IMG/VR virus record: IMGVR_UViG_3300023278_002686
Location: 56,270 to 120,269 of that record
Direction: 5' to 3' (one strand)
DNA length: 64,000 nt
Source: a virus
The position numbers were made by a program, and so were the translations under genes. Numbering within the stretch: the stretch's first letter is position 1; each line of letters opens with the position of its first letter. Below the pieces are notes generated by a model, which was not told the DNA's origin, did not search any database, and worked only from the letters and a program-made list of their open reading frames with translations. This document shows positions 8,574 through 17,441 of the stretch, piece after piece.

Positions 8574-8817
8574 AACTATTGAAGATTTAGAACAAGGTGA
8601 TATTGTTATTTGGAAAAATACTAATGATTTTAAAGAATTTTGTTTAGTAACTGATTGTGGTTTAGAATCTTTTGTAGAAGGTTGGACCTATAATTGGATG
8701 GATAGAGATTATGAGAGTGATGGAAATTTTTATAATATAGATGATGAATATATTGGAACTATTACAGGATATACTCGATTAGATATACCTAAAGATACAG
8801 AAATTTATGAAGAATAA
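8554..8817 (+). CDS. hypothetical acidic protein (87 aa)
   Basis: Overlaps the end of the previous gene; AAAAGG stands upstream. The sequence is rich in aromatic and acidic residues (IVIWKNTND, WTYNWMDRDYESDG) and looks like a compact beta barrel (SH3-like), but no family could be assigned. Confidence 0.45.
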   Translation: MIWKKFKTIEDLEQGDIVIWKNTNDFKEFCLVTDCGLESFVEGWTYNWMDRDYESDGNFYNIDDEYIGTITGYTRLDIPKDTEIYEE

Positions 8818-8917
8818 ATTGATAAAATGGAGTTCTATTATATTATTAGCTATAATGGCATTTGCTTTTAAGAATGTAATTTTATTATTAATTTCTATAT
8901 TTTTAATTGCTACATAG
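8807..8917 (+). CDS. small single-span membrane protein (36 aa)
   Basis: MKNKLIKWSS is followed by a hydrophobic stretch to the C-terminus (two short hydrophobic segments split by FAFKN). It begins inside the end of the 8554 gene with no clear ribosome site and ends just before the AGGAGG of the next gene. Too short for family assignment. Confidence 0.4.
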   Translation: MKNKLIKWSSIILLAIMAFAFKNVILLLISIFLIAT

Positions 8918-8925
8918 GAGGATTT

Positions 8926-9615
8926 ATGAATAATGAACAAGCAACTCAAGTTTTTAGGAATTATATCAAAGGAAAACGAGTTATTTTTGTAGGTCCAGCT
9001 GCCAATTTAATGAATAGAGGACTTGGATCTTTAATTGATTCTTATGATGTAGTAGTAAGAACCAATGGATCTAAAGTATTAGATAGATCTCTTTGGAAAG
9101 ATTATGGATGCAGAACACATATTTGTTATTTTAATGTACAACATTTAAGAGAAGAACATCCTTTTCCTATAGAAGACATGAAAGCTCACAGAATAGATCA
9201 TTTAGTATTTAAGGGAGTAAGTAAAGGTATACGAGACTATTACGAAACTTATTTTAATGTTCGAGATGTAGCACCCTTAATTCAAGAATTACATAGAAAA
9301 ATTGATGGATTACTTATGGGTCCAATTCTTATTACTGACTTACTTGAGAGTAAACCCAGTGAGCTTTTTGTTACTGGGATTGATTGTTATATAACTAAAC
9401 CTGATGCGTTTATACCAGATGACTATCGTGAATATTATCCTAAATATTTAGGAAATAAAATAGAAACAAAAGCTAATGTAGCTAACATAGGACGAATTGA
9501 TCCTCACTTAAAGAAGAAAGATAATACTATATATATAAAACAATTAATCGATTCTAAACAAATAACGACACATGATTTTGTACTGGAATCGATAAAAAAA
9601 GCATTAATGAGGTAA
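8926..9615 (+). CDS. GT29-like sialyltransferase-family protein
   Basis: 229 aa. VIFVGPAANLMNRGLGSLI-DSYDVVVRTNG...DYGCRTHICYF reproduces the sialylmotif L of eukaryotic-type GT29 enzymes (V-G-N-S-x-N-L...G...ID...V-x-R-x-N...G-x-x-T). MGPILITDLLESKPSELFVTGIDCY occupies the place of sialylmotif S. A strong AGGAGG ribosome site precedes it. It probably transfers a sialic acid-like sugar from its CMP form. A paralog is at 15673, and a NeuB-type synthase lies downstream at 18036. Confidence 0.75.
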   Translation: MNNEQATQVFRNYIKGKRVIFVGPAANLMNRGLGSLIDSYDVVVRTNGSKVLDRSLWKDYGCRTHICYFNVQHLREEHPFPIEDMKAHRIDHLVFKGVSKGIRDYYETYFNVRDVAPLIQELHRKIDGLLMGPILITDLLESKPSELFVTGIDCYITKPDAFIPDDYREYYPKYLGNKIETKANVANIGRIDPHLKKKDNTIYIKQLIDSKQITTHDFVLESIKKALMR

Positions 9616-9617
9616 TT

Positions 9618-10046
9618 ATGAAGATTTTAAAACAAAAGAAAGAACAGTATTTAAATACTATTCAGGTGTATGGAAAACCATCTAATATTTATATAAACCC
9701 TACTGTAAGCGAGTTAATTGACTTAACATTAAGAAGCAAATATGATGAATTTAGTTTTATTATAGATAATAGACATAAGACTATTTATTCATTTGATTGT
9801 ACTGTTTTACACAGTGATGTATGTAAATTTTTAAAATTATCGTATCCATCTGATAAAATTTTACCAGGACTTGGATATTTTAAAGGTAAAAATTCATATA
9901 GTAAAATTTCAGGAACACTAATTGATCTTATATCAAGTAATCCTGAATTAGTTCGTAAATTATGTAAACAAAATTGGAAATGGGCTAATAAATATATATA
10001 TACACAAACTTTATTAGATGATATTATGGAAAGATTATCAAACTAA
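9618..10046 (+). CDS. hypothetical protein with MKIL N-terminus
   Basis: 142 aa, starting 2 nt after the GT29 gene. The N-terminus MKILKQ resembles the M-K/R-I-L-x-E starts of the small virion-region proteins. FSFIIDNRHKTIYSFDCTVLHSDV suggests a beta-hairpin and histidine-containing strand. No family recognised. Confidence 0.45.
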   Translation: MKILKQKKEQYLNTIQVYGKPSNIYINPTVSELIDLTLRSKYDEFSFIIDNRHKTIYSFDCTVLHSDVCKFLKLSYPSDKILPGLGYFKGKNSYSKISGTLIDLISSNPELVRKLCKQNWKWANKYIYTQTLLDDIMERLSN

Positions 10047-10066
10047 AAAATTATTAAGGAAATAAA

Positions 10067-11137
10067 ATGTTAAAAAAATCTTTAAAGGTCTTTGATTTAC
10101 CTACATCGGATTCTAGTTATTTATCAGTTAGTCAAGATAGCGAAAATCGTATAAAGATGTATTATCGAAAATGGCTAAAGCATTGTCATGTATGGGGTAT
10201 TCATGGAAATAATTCTAAGAATTTTACATTTATAGAAGATCCTCTTATTAAAAAAACAGATGCGTCACATAACTTTACAGTTACGTATCAACCACATCTT
10301 AAATTATTTATAGGAATAGGGGGATTAGAAGAATGGAAAAGACAAAAACGCTGGCATGAAATTACGGATTTTGAAATTTTTAAAAAAGAATTTGAAGGAT
10401 ACTTTCATAAACCGTATGTAAGAGATGAGGCAAGATTTCTTTCTCTTAAAAAAGCATTAAAAGGATGGGTAAATCATTCAAATGGACTTTATCTTTTTCA
10501 TTCTAAAGATGGGATAAACTGGAATCAAAGACATCCTAATCATATTGCAACTATTCATGATAAAGGATTTACATGTGCTCTAGATTGGGGAAAATCTTCT
10601 GATTTTGATGGAATGAATAATTTAGTATATAATCCACATGAACAACGTTATTATCTATATGTTAGATCTAATGTAGCTAAAGGAGTACGATACATACAGT
10701 ATGCTACTTCAAAAGATTTGATAACTTGGTCTAAATGGAAAAATATAAATATGATTCCAGAATTTGATAAACATACAGATGGTTATTATTTTCCTAATTT
10801 TATGATGCATCCAACTAAGAATATTATGTTTGGATTAGTTCCTTATTGTTCTGCAAAAAAATCTTCTATACAATTATTTAAATCAACTGATGGATATAAT
10901 TGGAATTATGTAGAAGAATATTTATCAAGACCTCCAGTACCTTTAGTAAAAAAAGGAAAAATAAAAACATATAAAAATTATCATCATCCTGTTTTAGGCT
11001 ATCTTTATGATAAAGATCAACAAATTTTATATTTTTATATGCAGAATAACTATTTTATGTATGATAGATCTCATTATACCTACGTAGATCGATATAAAGT
11101 AATGGAAAAAGAATTAGATAAAAGGTTATGGATATAA
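10067..11137 (+). CDS. GH43/GH32-like five-bladed beta-propeller glycosidase
   Basis: 356 aa. Repeated blade motifs occur: LFHSKDGINWNQR, YATSKDLITWSKW and LFKSTDGYNWNYV are the S-x-D-x-(x)-W pattern of the GH43/GH32/GH68 propeller superfamily. DFDGMNNLVYNP and YFPNFMMHP are the inner strands that carry acidic and aromatic residues in this superfamily. It may trim or modify surface glycans. It sits between a hypothetical gene and a small zinc finger in the glycan island. The exact acidic triad cannot be assigned by eye. Confidence 0.65.
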   Translation: MLKKSLKVFDLPTSDSSYLSVSQDSENRIKMYYRKWLKHCHVWGIHGNNSKNFTFIEDPLIKKTDASHNFTVTYQPHLKLFIGIGGLEEWKRQKRWHEITDFEIFKKEFEGYFHKPYVRDEARFLSLKKALKGWVNHSNGLYLFHSKDGINWNQRHPNHIATIHDKGFTCALDWGKSSDFDGMNNLVYNPHEQRYYLYVRSNVAKGVRYIQYATSKDLITWSKWKNINMIPEFDKHTDGYYFPNFMMHPTKNIMFGLVPYCSAKKSSIQLFKSTDGYNWNYVEEYLSRPPVPLVKKGKIKTYKNYHHPVLGYLYDKDQQILYFYMQNNYFMYDRSHYTYVDRYKVMEKELDKRLWI

Positions 11138-11139
11138 TT

Positions 11140-11292
11140 ATGGGTATAGATTATGTAGAATGTCCTTTTTGTAAAGAAAAAGATTTTGATTTAATAGGAT
11201 TAAAACATCATTTAGATACAGGTCAATGTAGTGTATTTGAAAAAACTGATACAATTTATCAAGAACATTTAGAAAGAAAGGAAGATAATTAA
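11140..11292 (+). CDS. small C2HC zinc-finger protein (50 aa)
   Basis: MGIDYVECPFCKEKDFDLIGL-KHHLDTGQC has a CxxC pair, a His-rich helix start and a final Cys, which is the CPxC-x12-H-x5-C spacing of single zinc fingers. Its stop overlaps the ATG of the next gene (TAATG), which supports translational coupling. Confidence 0.5.
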   Translation: MGIDYVECPFCKEKDFDLIGLKHHLDTGQCSVFEKTDTIYQEHLERKEDN

Positions 11293-12344
11293 TGAACATA
11301 TTTTTTCAATTAATATATTCAAAAAAAGCATATGGAGAATCTAAGAATTTTGTAGATGATCATAGATTTTGGATTCTAAAAGGAATCGCGGATATTTTAG
11401 TAAGTAGAGGACACGTAGTATATATATTAAAAATGAATTATCCTCCAGTAAAAAATTTAGGTATGGATAAATTTATTTTATCTAAGACAAAAAAACCGAA
11501 TATAAAATTTGATTTAGCAGTAGTTCATAGTGATATGAAATACGCTAAACATTATTTAAAGGAAGAGTTTAAATCTAAACCTAAAGCATGCTTTGATTAT
11601 AGTTTTTTACCAGAATCATTAATTATAGATACAGGTGGATTATTTAATAATTCTAAGAACTATATGAAGATGCAAAATATTTTAGATAAAATTATTATTA
11701 CAGATTCTTTACGTCAAAAATGTGTTTCTATGATAAAAGAAAATAAATCTAAAAGACCACAAAAACGAATAGATAAAATTCCAAGTTCTAAGTATATATT
11801 TATCCCAGGTCAAGTTCTTAATGATAAATCTATTATGAAACATTCTAAATGGAATCAATTAACTTTTATTGAAAAAGTAATTAACTTTGGAATTGAAAAA
11901 GGGTTAGATATAGTGTTTAAGCCTCACCCTGGAATGAGATATGATGTAGCTAAACATGGTAGACAAATAATAGAAGATAGATGTAAAGAATGGAAAAAAT
12001 TATATAAAAATTTTTATGTGGTTAATACTTCTATATATGATCTTATTCAACAAGCTCAATTTACAGCATGTATCAATTCAGGAAGTGTTATAGATAATTT
12101 TATTTGTCAATCTCCAGTATATTGTGCTGGAAATATGTATTGGACAAATACAAAAGCAGTAGTTCATAATGAAAATGTCGATGAAGGACTCTTAACAATG
12201 TTTAACAAAGAATATAATTTAGTTACTATGAAAGAAACTCAATTAAGAGCTGTTCAATGGTGTTTAAATAATTTACTTTTTAAAAATAATTCTCCTATAG
12301 AAAACTATAAGAGATTTTTAAGGTTAACAGGATTTAAACTATAA
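11292..12344 (+). CDS. capsule polysaccharide (Kdo-type) glycosyltransferase-like protein
   Basis: 350 aa. YIFIPGQVLNDKSI, DIVFKPHPGMRYD and a late ACINSGSVIDNFICQSPVYCAGNMYW form the GT-B donor-site pattern of the Capsule_synth (KpsC/KpsS, PF05159) family: PxQ, KPHP and the nucleotide-binding S-x-x-x-E/D loop. The N-terminal domain is short. It probably adds a Kdo-like or other sugar in a phage-directed glycan. Coupled to neighbours by overlapping stop/start codons. Confidence 0.65.
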   Translation: MNIFFQLIYSKKAYGESKNFVDDHRFWILKGIADILVSRGHVVYILKMNYPPVKNLGMDKFILSKTKKPNIKFDLAVVHSDMKYAKHYLKEEFKSKPKACFDYSFLPESLIIDTGGLFNNSKNYMKMQNILDKIIITDSLRQKCVSMIKENKSKRPQKRIDKIPSSKYIFIPGQVLNDKSIMKHSKWNQLTFIEKVINFGIEKGLDIVFKPHPGMRYDVAKHGRQIIEDRCKEWKKLYKNFYVVNTSIYDLIQQAQFTACINSGSVIDNFICQSPVYCAGNMYWTNTKAVVHNENVDEGLLTMFNKEYNLVTMKETQLRAVQWCLNNLLFKNNSPIENYKRFLRLTGFKL

Positions 12345-12646
12345 TGGAAAATGGATGTAAATGTCAAGAATGTGGGAATTTATATAAGATAGATTTAATG
12401 GTTCCTAATAATATATGGATTGAAATTAGACCTGAAAATAAATCAGAAGAAGGTGGTTTACTATGTCCATGTTGTATTATTTTAAAAATAGAAAAATTAA
12501 CTAGGGAATTTAAAGTATTCTTTTTAGAGGAAGAGTTCAAAAGTGATGAAGAACTTGAAAACGAATTATTAATAGAAGTAAATGAATCTAGAAAAGAATA
12601 TTACAAAGATCAACTTAAACCTCTTAGTTATGGAGATTGTTCATGA
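12344..12646 (+). CDS. zinc-ribbon protein (100 aa)
   Basis: CKCQECGNLY near the N-terminus and LLCPCC about 35 residues later make one zinc ribbon; the rest is an acidic helix (EELENELLIEVNESRKEYYK). The ATG overlaps the stop of the glycosyltransferase. No family recognised. Confidence 0.45.
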   Translation: MENGCKCQECGNLYKIDLMVPNNIWIEIRPENKSEEGGLLCPCCIILKIEKLTREFKVFFLEEEFKSDEELENELLIEVNESRKEYYKDQLKPLSYGDCS

Positions 12647-12906
12647 AATGTAGAATTTGTAAAAAACCAATTAAATTATTAAGAAGAACGATATATCAAG
12701 AGAATAGCTATTGTGACTTTGAATGTTTTAAGAAGACTGAAGAGTATCATATTTTTCATAAAAAATTTAAGCATTTTTGGAAATCTTTAAGCGAAGATCA
12801 ACAATATGAATTTTTTAATTTATGGGATAATGGAATTTTTGAAGATCTATTGTTTGATGATATGATTTATAAAAAATTAAGTAAGGTATTTAAGGAACAT
12901 GAGTAA
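12643..12906 (+). CDS. Cys-containing hypothetical protein (about 87 aa)
   Basis: The start is taken as the ATG at 12643, which overlaps the previous stop; a GGAG lies 8 nt upstream. CRICKKPIK...YCDFECFKK is a treble-clef-like C-x2-C...C-x3-C set, followed by aromatic-rich helices. Overlaps the next gene by 8 nt. Confidence 0.45.
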   Translation: MKCRICKKPIKLLRRTIYQENSYCDFECFKKTEEYHIFHKKFKHFWKSLSEDQQYEFFNLWDNGIFEDLLFDDMIYKKLSKVFKEHE

Positions 12907-13228
12907 AAAATTATTATTTAGTGTAACAAAAAAGGATCTGGATATTACTTATTTCTCAGGTAAAGGAGCTGGAGGTCAACATAGAAATCGACATATGAAT
13001 TGTGTTCGAATAAAACATTCTGAATCTGGAGTTATTGTTACTGGACAAGAAGAAAGATCTAAAGATAGAAATCTAAAAACGGCTTTCCTTAGATTAACTA
13101 AACATCCTAAATTTAAGTTATGGTTAAAATTAAAATCTTCTGAAAATTATTTAAGTGAAGTGGAGTTAAATAAAAAAATAGATAAAATGATGGAAGAAGA
13201 AAATCTTAAAATTGAATATGGAATTTAA
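12899..13228 (+). CDS. GGQ-domain peptide-chain release factor-like protein
   Basis: 109 aa. YFSGKGAGGQHRNRHMNCVRIKHSESGVIVTGQEERSKDRN is the catalytic domain of class I release factors: the GGQ tripeptide and the downstream R-S-x-x-x-N of RF1/RF2/ArfB/PrfH. The codon-recognition domains are missing. A C-terminal basic/helical tail (VELNKKIDKMMEEENLK) could enter the ribosome as in ArfB. It hydrolyses peptidyl-tRNA. Rescue of stalled ribosomes during infection is the most likely role, by family knowledge and not by proof. Confidence 0.75.
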   Translation: MSKKLLFSVTKKDLDITYFSGKGAGGQHRNRHMNCVRIKHSESGVIVTGQEERSKDRNLKTAFLRLTKHPKFKLWLKLKSSENYLSEVELNKKIDKMMEEENLKIEYGI

Positions 13229-14371
13229 ATGAAAAAATTATTATTTATTAATGATACAAGTAAAAGTCTTAATATAGGTTGTCAAGTTACAATGCATTGT
13301 ATTAATAGGTGGTTAAATAATTGTAAGTATGAAGTAACAAGATTTCCTTTAGAAATTATTAATTCTAAATGGTTTAAAAAAATTCCTAAAGGAATACTAT
13401 ATGATGATTGGGGTTTAAATGAGTTATATAACAATTGGATAGATCATGGCTCAGATCCTATGAAAGAATATATAAATTATGTATTAGATAATATTTTTGA
13501 TTGTGATTTTATTATTGCGAATGGAGAAGGAAGTATTATACGGGATAAAAGACATACTAGAACTTTATTATATATTCTTTATATTGCAAAAAAAATATTT
13601 GGTAAAAAAATTATATTATTTAATTTTACATCTGATTTACAGGAAGAAGGATCTTATTTAGGAGAAATTATTTATCCGTTATTAGATTGGGTAAGTACAA
13701 GAGAAATGGAGTCATATTCTGAAGTTAAGAAATATAATGCAAATGTACAATTTATTCCCGATATGGTTTTAACTTTACGAAATTATAAAGAAGTAAAAGA
13801 AGGTAAGTATATATTACTAGGTGGAAGTTCTTATTTTAATACAGTAGAACGTAAAAAAAATATAAAATATGCAATAGCATTATATCAAGATCTAGTAAAT
13901 AATTATCCTCAATATAAATTTATAGGATGTGCTTGGAATAAAGATGATTGGTTATCTAAAATAGAAGCATTTAATTATGAATATGTAGAAGCTAGAAATT
14001 GGAAACATTATGCTAGATTAGTAAGAGATTCTATTATGAATATTACAGGAAGACATCATGGAATTATTCTTTCTTATGTATTTAACATCCCTTATTTAGC
14101 CTTTGAAGCCAATTGTCATAAAACAAAAGGAGACGCTTCTACTTATATTTATAGAGAAAATCCATATGAACCATTTAGTTATTTAGATAAATCTTTAGAT
14201 ATTATAAAAGCTATGAATAATCTTTTAGATAATGAGTGTCAATATAAAAATAACATTTTAAATGAAAAGAAAAAAATGTATAAACTTTATGATAGAAGTA
14301 ATAATAAATTAACCACCCTATTTAAACTATATAATTATGAAAAAAGTATTAGTAACTTTATTAACTCCTAA
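13229..14371 (+). CDS. polysaccharide pyruvyl transferase-family protein
   Basis: 380 aa, right size for PF04230. LFINDTSKSLNIGCQVT is the N-terminal nucleotide-fold start, FIIANGEGSI the first conserved Gly loop, and ITGRHHGIILSYVFNIPYLAFEANCHKTKG the diagnostic C-terminal G-R-x-H-x-x-I-x-A-x-x-x-x-x-P motif. It transfers pyruvate from PEP, or a sugar in related members, onto a glycan. Begins 1 nt after the release factor-like gene. Confidence 0.75.
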   Translation: MKKLLFINDTSKSLNIGCQVTMHCINRWLNNCKYEVTRFPLEIINSKWFKKIPKGILYDDWGLNELYNNWIDHGSDPMKEYINYVLDNIFDCDFIIANGEGSIIRDKRHTRTLLYILYIAKKIFGKKIILFNFTSDLQEEGSYLGEIIYPLLDWVSTREMESYSEVKKYNANVQFIPDMVLTLRNYKEVKEGKYILLGGSSYFNTVERKKNIKYAIALYQDLVNNYPQYKFIGCAWNKDDWLSKIEAFNYEYVEARNWKHYARLVRDSIMNITGRHHGIILSYVFNIPYLAFEANCHKTKGDASTYIYRENPYEPFSYLDKSLDIIKAMNNLLDNECQYKNNILNEKKKMYKLYDRSNNKLTTLFKLYNYEKSISNFINS

Positions 14372-15107
14372 TTTTATGCCTGGATTTATTGCTTGGATAA
14401 AATCTATTAAAAAAAATTGTCATTTTAAAGATGATCTTATAGTAATAGACTGTGGTTTAAATGAGGAACAAAAAACTACTTGTAAAAAATATTATTCAAG
14501 AATTATATTTAGAAAACCTAGATATCCCCAGTATGCTCATTTAGATTTAACTAAAGTAGCAAATCATTTTAAGCCTGTTTTTTATAAGTTAGATTGTTTT
14601 TCGTATGTAGATTACGATAGAATTGTTTTTATAGATATAGATACACTAATACTTCAAGATTTTTCTTATTTATTTGAAGGAATTGAAGCTTCTTTTTCTG
14701 CTGGATCAGGTTATGGAGAATTAAAAGAAGTTTTTGAATCGACTAATTTAAATTCTGGCGTATTTGTAATCAATAAAGAATATCTTAATATGAGAACTTA
14801 TGGTACTTTATTATCTTATATTGGAAATAAAGGTATAAGATATGAACAAGATATTTTGAGAAAGTTTTTTAAGAAAAAAACTAATTTTTTAGAAAGTCCT
14901 AAGTGGAACTATAAAAAACATATTTATGCATCAAAACAATGGAGAGATAAATGGAATATAGAAAAAGATATTGTAATTTTGCATTTTATATCTTTTAAGC
15001 CATGGCAAGATTTATCTGATGATCCTTATAGAGAAAAATTGAAACCTCTTTATGATTTATGGAATTATTACTATACATTAAAGGAGAATTTATGTCAAAA
15101 GAGTTAA
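14337..15107 (+). CDS. GT8-family glycosyltransferase
   Basis: 256 aa. YDRIVFIDIDTLILQDFSYLF carries the DxD site, LNSGVFVIN the acceptor strand, and ILHFISFKPWQD the C-terminal HF...KPW motif. It overlaps the pyruvyl transferase by 35 nt. The start codon has no ribosome site; instead ACTATATAATT stands directly before the ATG, the same arrangement seen at several other genes here. Paralog of the 6040 and 16387 products. Confidence 0.78.
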   Translation: MKKVLVTLLTPNFMPGFIAWIKSIKKNCHFKDDLIVIDCGLNEEQKTTCKKYYSRIIFRKPRYPQYAHLDLTKVANHFKPVFYKLDCFSYVDYDRIVFIDIDTLILQDFSYLFEGIEASFSAGSGYGELKEVFESTNLNSGVFVINKEYLNMRTYGTLLSYIGNKGIRYEQDILRKFFKKKTNFLESPKWNYKKHIYASKQWRDKWNIEKDIVILHFISFKPWQDLSDDPYREKLKPLYDLWNYYYTLKENLCQKS

Positions 15108-15661
15108 CTAGAAGAATGAGAAAAAAACCTGAGTTTATACAAGGTTTATTAGATATGCTGGATTATATTGATGAAAATTCTAAGTTCGATTTATCAAGAG
15201 CAGTTATGATAGAAATAGGTAGTTATTTAGGAGAATCTTCTGAAATATTTGCTGGAAAAGTAAGTACTTTATATTGTATAGATCCTTGGAAATCAGGATA
15301 CGACCCTAGCGACTATGCTTCTTGGAAATATGATCTTGAAGAAGTTTATGCTACATATAAGAAACGTATGAATAGATTTAATAACGTTACAACAATTAGA
15401 GAAACCTCTAAAGAAGCTAATACGAAAATGAAAGATCAATTTGATATAGTATATATTGATGGAAATCACCAACCGAAATATGTAAAAGAAGATTTAGAAA
15501 TGTGGACTCCTTTGGTTAGCAATTTAGGTTGGATTTGTGGACATGACTACGGACATAAAGATTATCCAGAATTACAGGAAGTTGTAGATACTTTCTGTAA
15601 AGGAAAACCTGATATGGTTTTTAAAGATACGAGTTGGTGTATTAAAAAAGAACATATTTAA
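15092..15661 (+). CDS. Methyltransf_24-type class I methyltransferase
   Basis: About 189 aa. AAGGAG at 15081 fixes the start at ATG 15092. MIEIGSYLGESSEIFA (motif I), YCIDPWKSGYD, DIVYIDGNHQPKYVKEDL and LGWICGHDYGHKDYPEL match the 7399 paralog motif for motif. Probably a glycan-precursor methyltransferase. It begins inside the end of the GT8 gene. Confidence 0.75.
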   Translation: MSKELTRRMRKKPEFIQGLLDMLDYIDENSKFDLSRAVMIEIGSYLGESSEIFAGKVSTLYCIDPWKSGYDPSDYASWKYDLEEVYATYKKRMNRFNNVTTIRETSKEANTKMKDQFDIVYIDGNHQPKYVKEDLEMWTPLVSNLGWICGHDYGHKDYPELQEVVDTFCKGKPDMVFKDTSWCIKKEHI

Positions 15662-15672
15662 AGGAAAATAAA

Positions 15673-16383
15673 ATGGAAAACTCAACATTTAAACAGTGGA
15701 TTGAAGGAGCAAAAGTAATTTTCGTAGGTCCTTCACCTATTTTAAAAGAAAGAAACTTAGGAAAGTTTATAGATAAATATGATATAGTTGTTCGCACAAA
15801 TGGTGCTACTAGATTTCCATTAGAAGTTCAAAAAGATTATGGAAAAAGAACTGATGTATTATACGTAAATACCCAATTTACTCAAGATAATCATCCATTT
15901 AATATACGAGAAATGCAAAAAGCAAAATTAAAATGGTTATGTTTTAAAAATAATAAATATAATAGAATGGAATATTATCAACCTTATTTCCAAACAAGAC
16001 ATATTAATCATGTAATTCATCAATTACATAAATTGCCTATCTCAGGATTGCTTTATGGGAATGCTGTAATAGCTGATATTTTAGCTCAAAATCCTAAAGA
16101 ATTATTTCTTACAGGAATTGATTGTTATATAAATAAACCTATTGAATATGAAGATACTGGTTTCTCAGAGTATATAGAGGGATACTTTACAGATAAACAT
16201 AAGAAATTATATAACAAAAGAAACAAAGGAATAACAGATAATCATTGTAAATACGAAAATACAAGATATCTATGGGACCTATTACAAGCTGGTAAAATAC
16301 AAACACATAATTATATAAAAGATATTATGTCTGAAATATTAAGTAATCCAAAAAAATATAAATTATCAGAATATAGGAGATAA
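15673..16383 (+). CDS. GT29-like sialyltransferase-family protein
   Basis: 236 aa. VIFVGPSPILKERNLGKFI-DKYDIVVRTNGA...DYGKRTDVLYV is sialylmotif L-like; SGLLYGNAVIADILAQNPKELFLTGIDCYI is motif S-like. It is clearly paralogous to the 8926 product, with the same order of neighbours (methyltransferase then GT29). Donor probably a CMP-activated acidic sugar. Confidence 0.75.
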   Translation: MENSTFKQWIEGAKVIFVGPSPILKERNLGKFIDKYDIVVRTNGATRFPLEVQKDYGKRTDVLYVNTQFTQDNHPFNIREMQKAKLKWLCFKNNKYNRMEYYQPYFQTRHINHVIHQLHKLPISGLLYGNAVIADILAQNPKELFLTGIDCYINKPIEYEDTGFSEYIEGYFTDKHKKLYNKRNKGITDNHCKYENTRYLWDLLQAGKIQTHNYIKDIMSEILSNPKKYKLSEYRR

Positions 16384-16386
16384 AGT

Positions 16387-17121
16387 ATGAAAAAAGCTTT
16401 AGTATTTGCATTTAACGATAAATTTTTTCCAGGATTTAAAGTAACTTTAAAATCATTTCTTAAACATAATCCCGATTATGATGGTGATATTATTATTCTT
16501 GACTTTAATCTTTCTAATGAAATTAGAATGAAATGTTTGGAAATTTATCCTACTTTAACATTTAAATTAATTAACTATGATCTTTATAAAATGGATCAAT
16601 CTAAAGTTGAATCTCAATTTACAGATACCGTTTATAAATTAGATATGTTTTCATTATATAAATATGATAGAATTGTTTTTTTAGATGTAGACACTTTAGT
16701 AATTAAGCCGATTTATGAATTATGGGAATTAGATTTTCCTATTGCAGCTTGCTTAGATTTTAAAGCAAAAGGTGGAAAATTATTTGAAAAAAGAATTAAT
16801 TCAGGAGTATTAGCTTTTGGAGGAGAATGTTTAAAACCAGAAGTTTATAAAGAATTAATTAAATATACTGTTAATAATTTTGCAGCTAATTTACCTGATC
16901 AACAACCTATTAATGATTTTTTTGGATCTAAAATGTATATACTCCCTAATAAATATAATTATTTTAAGGCTATGTATGCTCATAAAAGATTTAAAGAGAA
17001 ATTTGATGAAGCTAAAATTATTCATTTTTATATTAAAAAACCTTGGCAAAAAGAACATAAAGAAGAGTGGTGTTATCCTAAAATAAAACCATTATATGAT
17101 TTATGGAATAGTTATATTTAA
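16387..17121 (+). CDS. GT8-family glycosyltransferase
   Basis: 244 aa. YDRIVFLDVDTLVIKPIYELW contains DxD; INSGVLAFGGE is the acceptor strand; IIHFYIKKPWQKEH the C-terminal motif. Preceded by AGGAG at 4 nt before the previous stop. Third GT8 of the island and the last gene of its + strand run: it meets the - strand gene 17118-17393 tail to tail. Confidence 0.78.
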   Translation: MKKALVFAFNDKFFPGFKVTLKSFLKHNPDYDGDIIILDFNLSNEIRMKCLEIYPTLTFKLINYDLYKMDQSKVESQFTDTVYKLDMFSLYKYDRIVFLDVDTLVIKPIYELWELDFPIAACLDFKAKGGKLFEKRINSGVLAFGGECLKPEVYKELIKYTVNNFAANLPDQQPINDFFGSKMYILPNKYNYFKAMYAHKRFKEKFDEAKIIHFYIKKPWQKEHKEEWCYPKIKPLYDLWNSYI

Positions 17122-17393
17122 AGAGTTATATAATGTCCTTTAAACATTTGTTTTGCTTTATCAGTTAAAGGATAAACTCTCATTCTATTAAAAGGTTTTC
17201 CATCTATTATTTCATCCCAATAGAGCTCAATCCATTCAGGTTGTTTTGTTTTAGGATTTTTTCTTATTACATAAGATTTATTCCAATCTCCTTTTAAAGG
17301 TCTATATTCTATTTTAACGTTTTTCTTTAACCATATTTGAAATTTCTTTAAAAGATCTTGAATATTTATGTTTATTTCGAATAGTATTTTCAT
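17118..17393 (-). CDS. small protein with MKIL-x-E N-terminus (91 aa)
   Basis: One of the few - strand genes in the + strand part of the window. It starts MKILFE, the same leader pattern as the small virion-region proteins. VEYRPLKGDWNKSYVIRKNP and DGKPFNRMRVYPLTDKAKQMF suggest a compact beta domain. No ribosome site; ACTATATTATT stands directly before its ATG, divergent from the same motif before 17442. Family unknown. Confidence 0.55.
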   Translation of the reverse strand: MKILFEININIQDLLKKFQIWLKKNVKIEYRPLKGDWNKSYVIRKNPKTKQPEWIELYWDEIIDGKPFNRMRVYPLTDKAKQMFKGHYITL

Positions 17394-17441
17394 AATAATA
17401 TAGTCGTTAAGTTTTTAGATTATTTTAAACTATATTAATAT
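17394..17441. promoter_or_regulatory. divergent TATA-motif region between 17393(-) and 17442(+)
   Basis: The two flanking genes start back to back, each with ACTATATTWWT exactly 11 nt before its ATG and neither with a purine-rich ribosome site. The symmetrical arrangement argues that the motif is functional (late promoter or initiation signal) and not chance. Confidence 0.5.
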
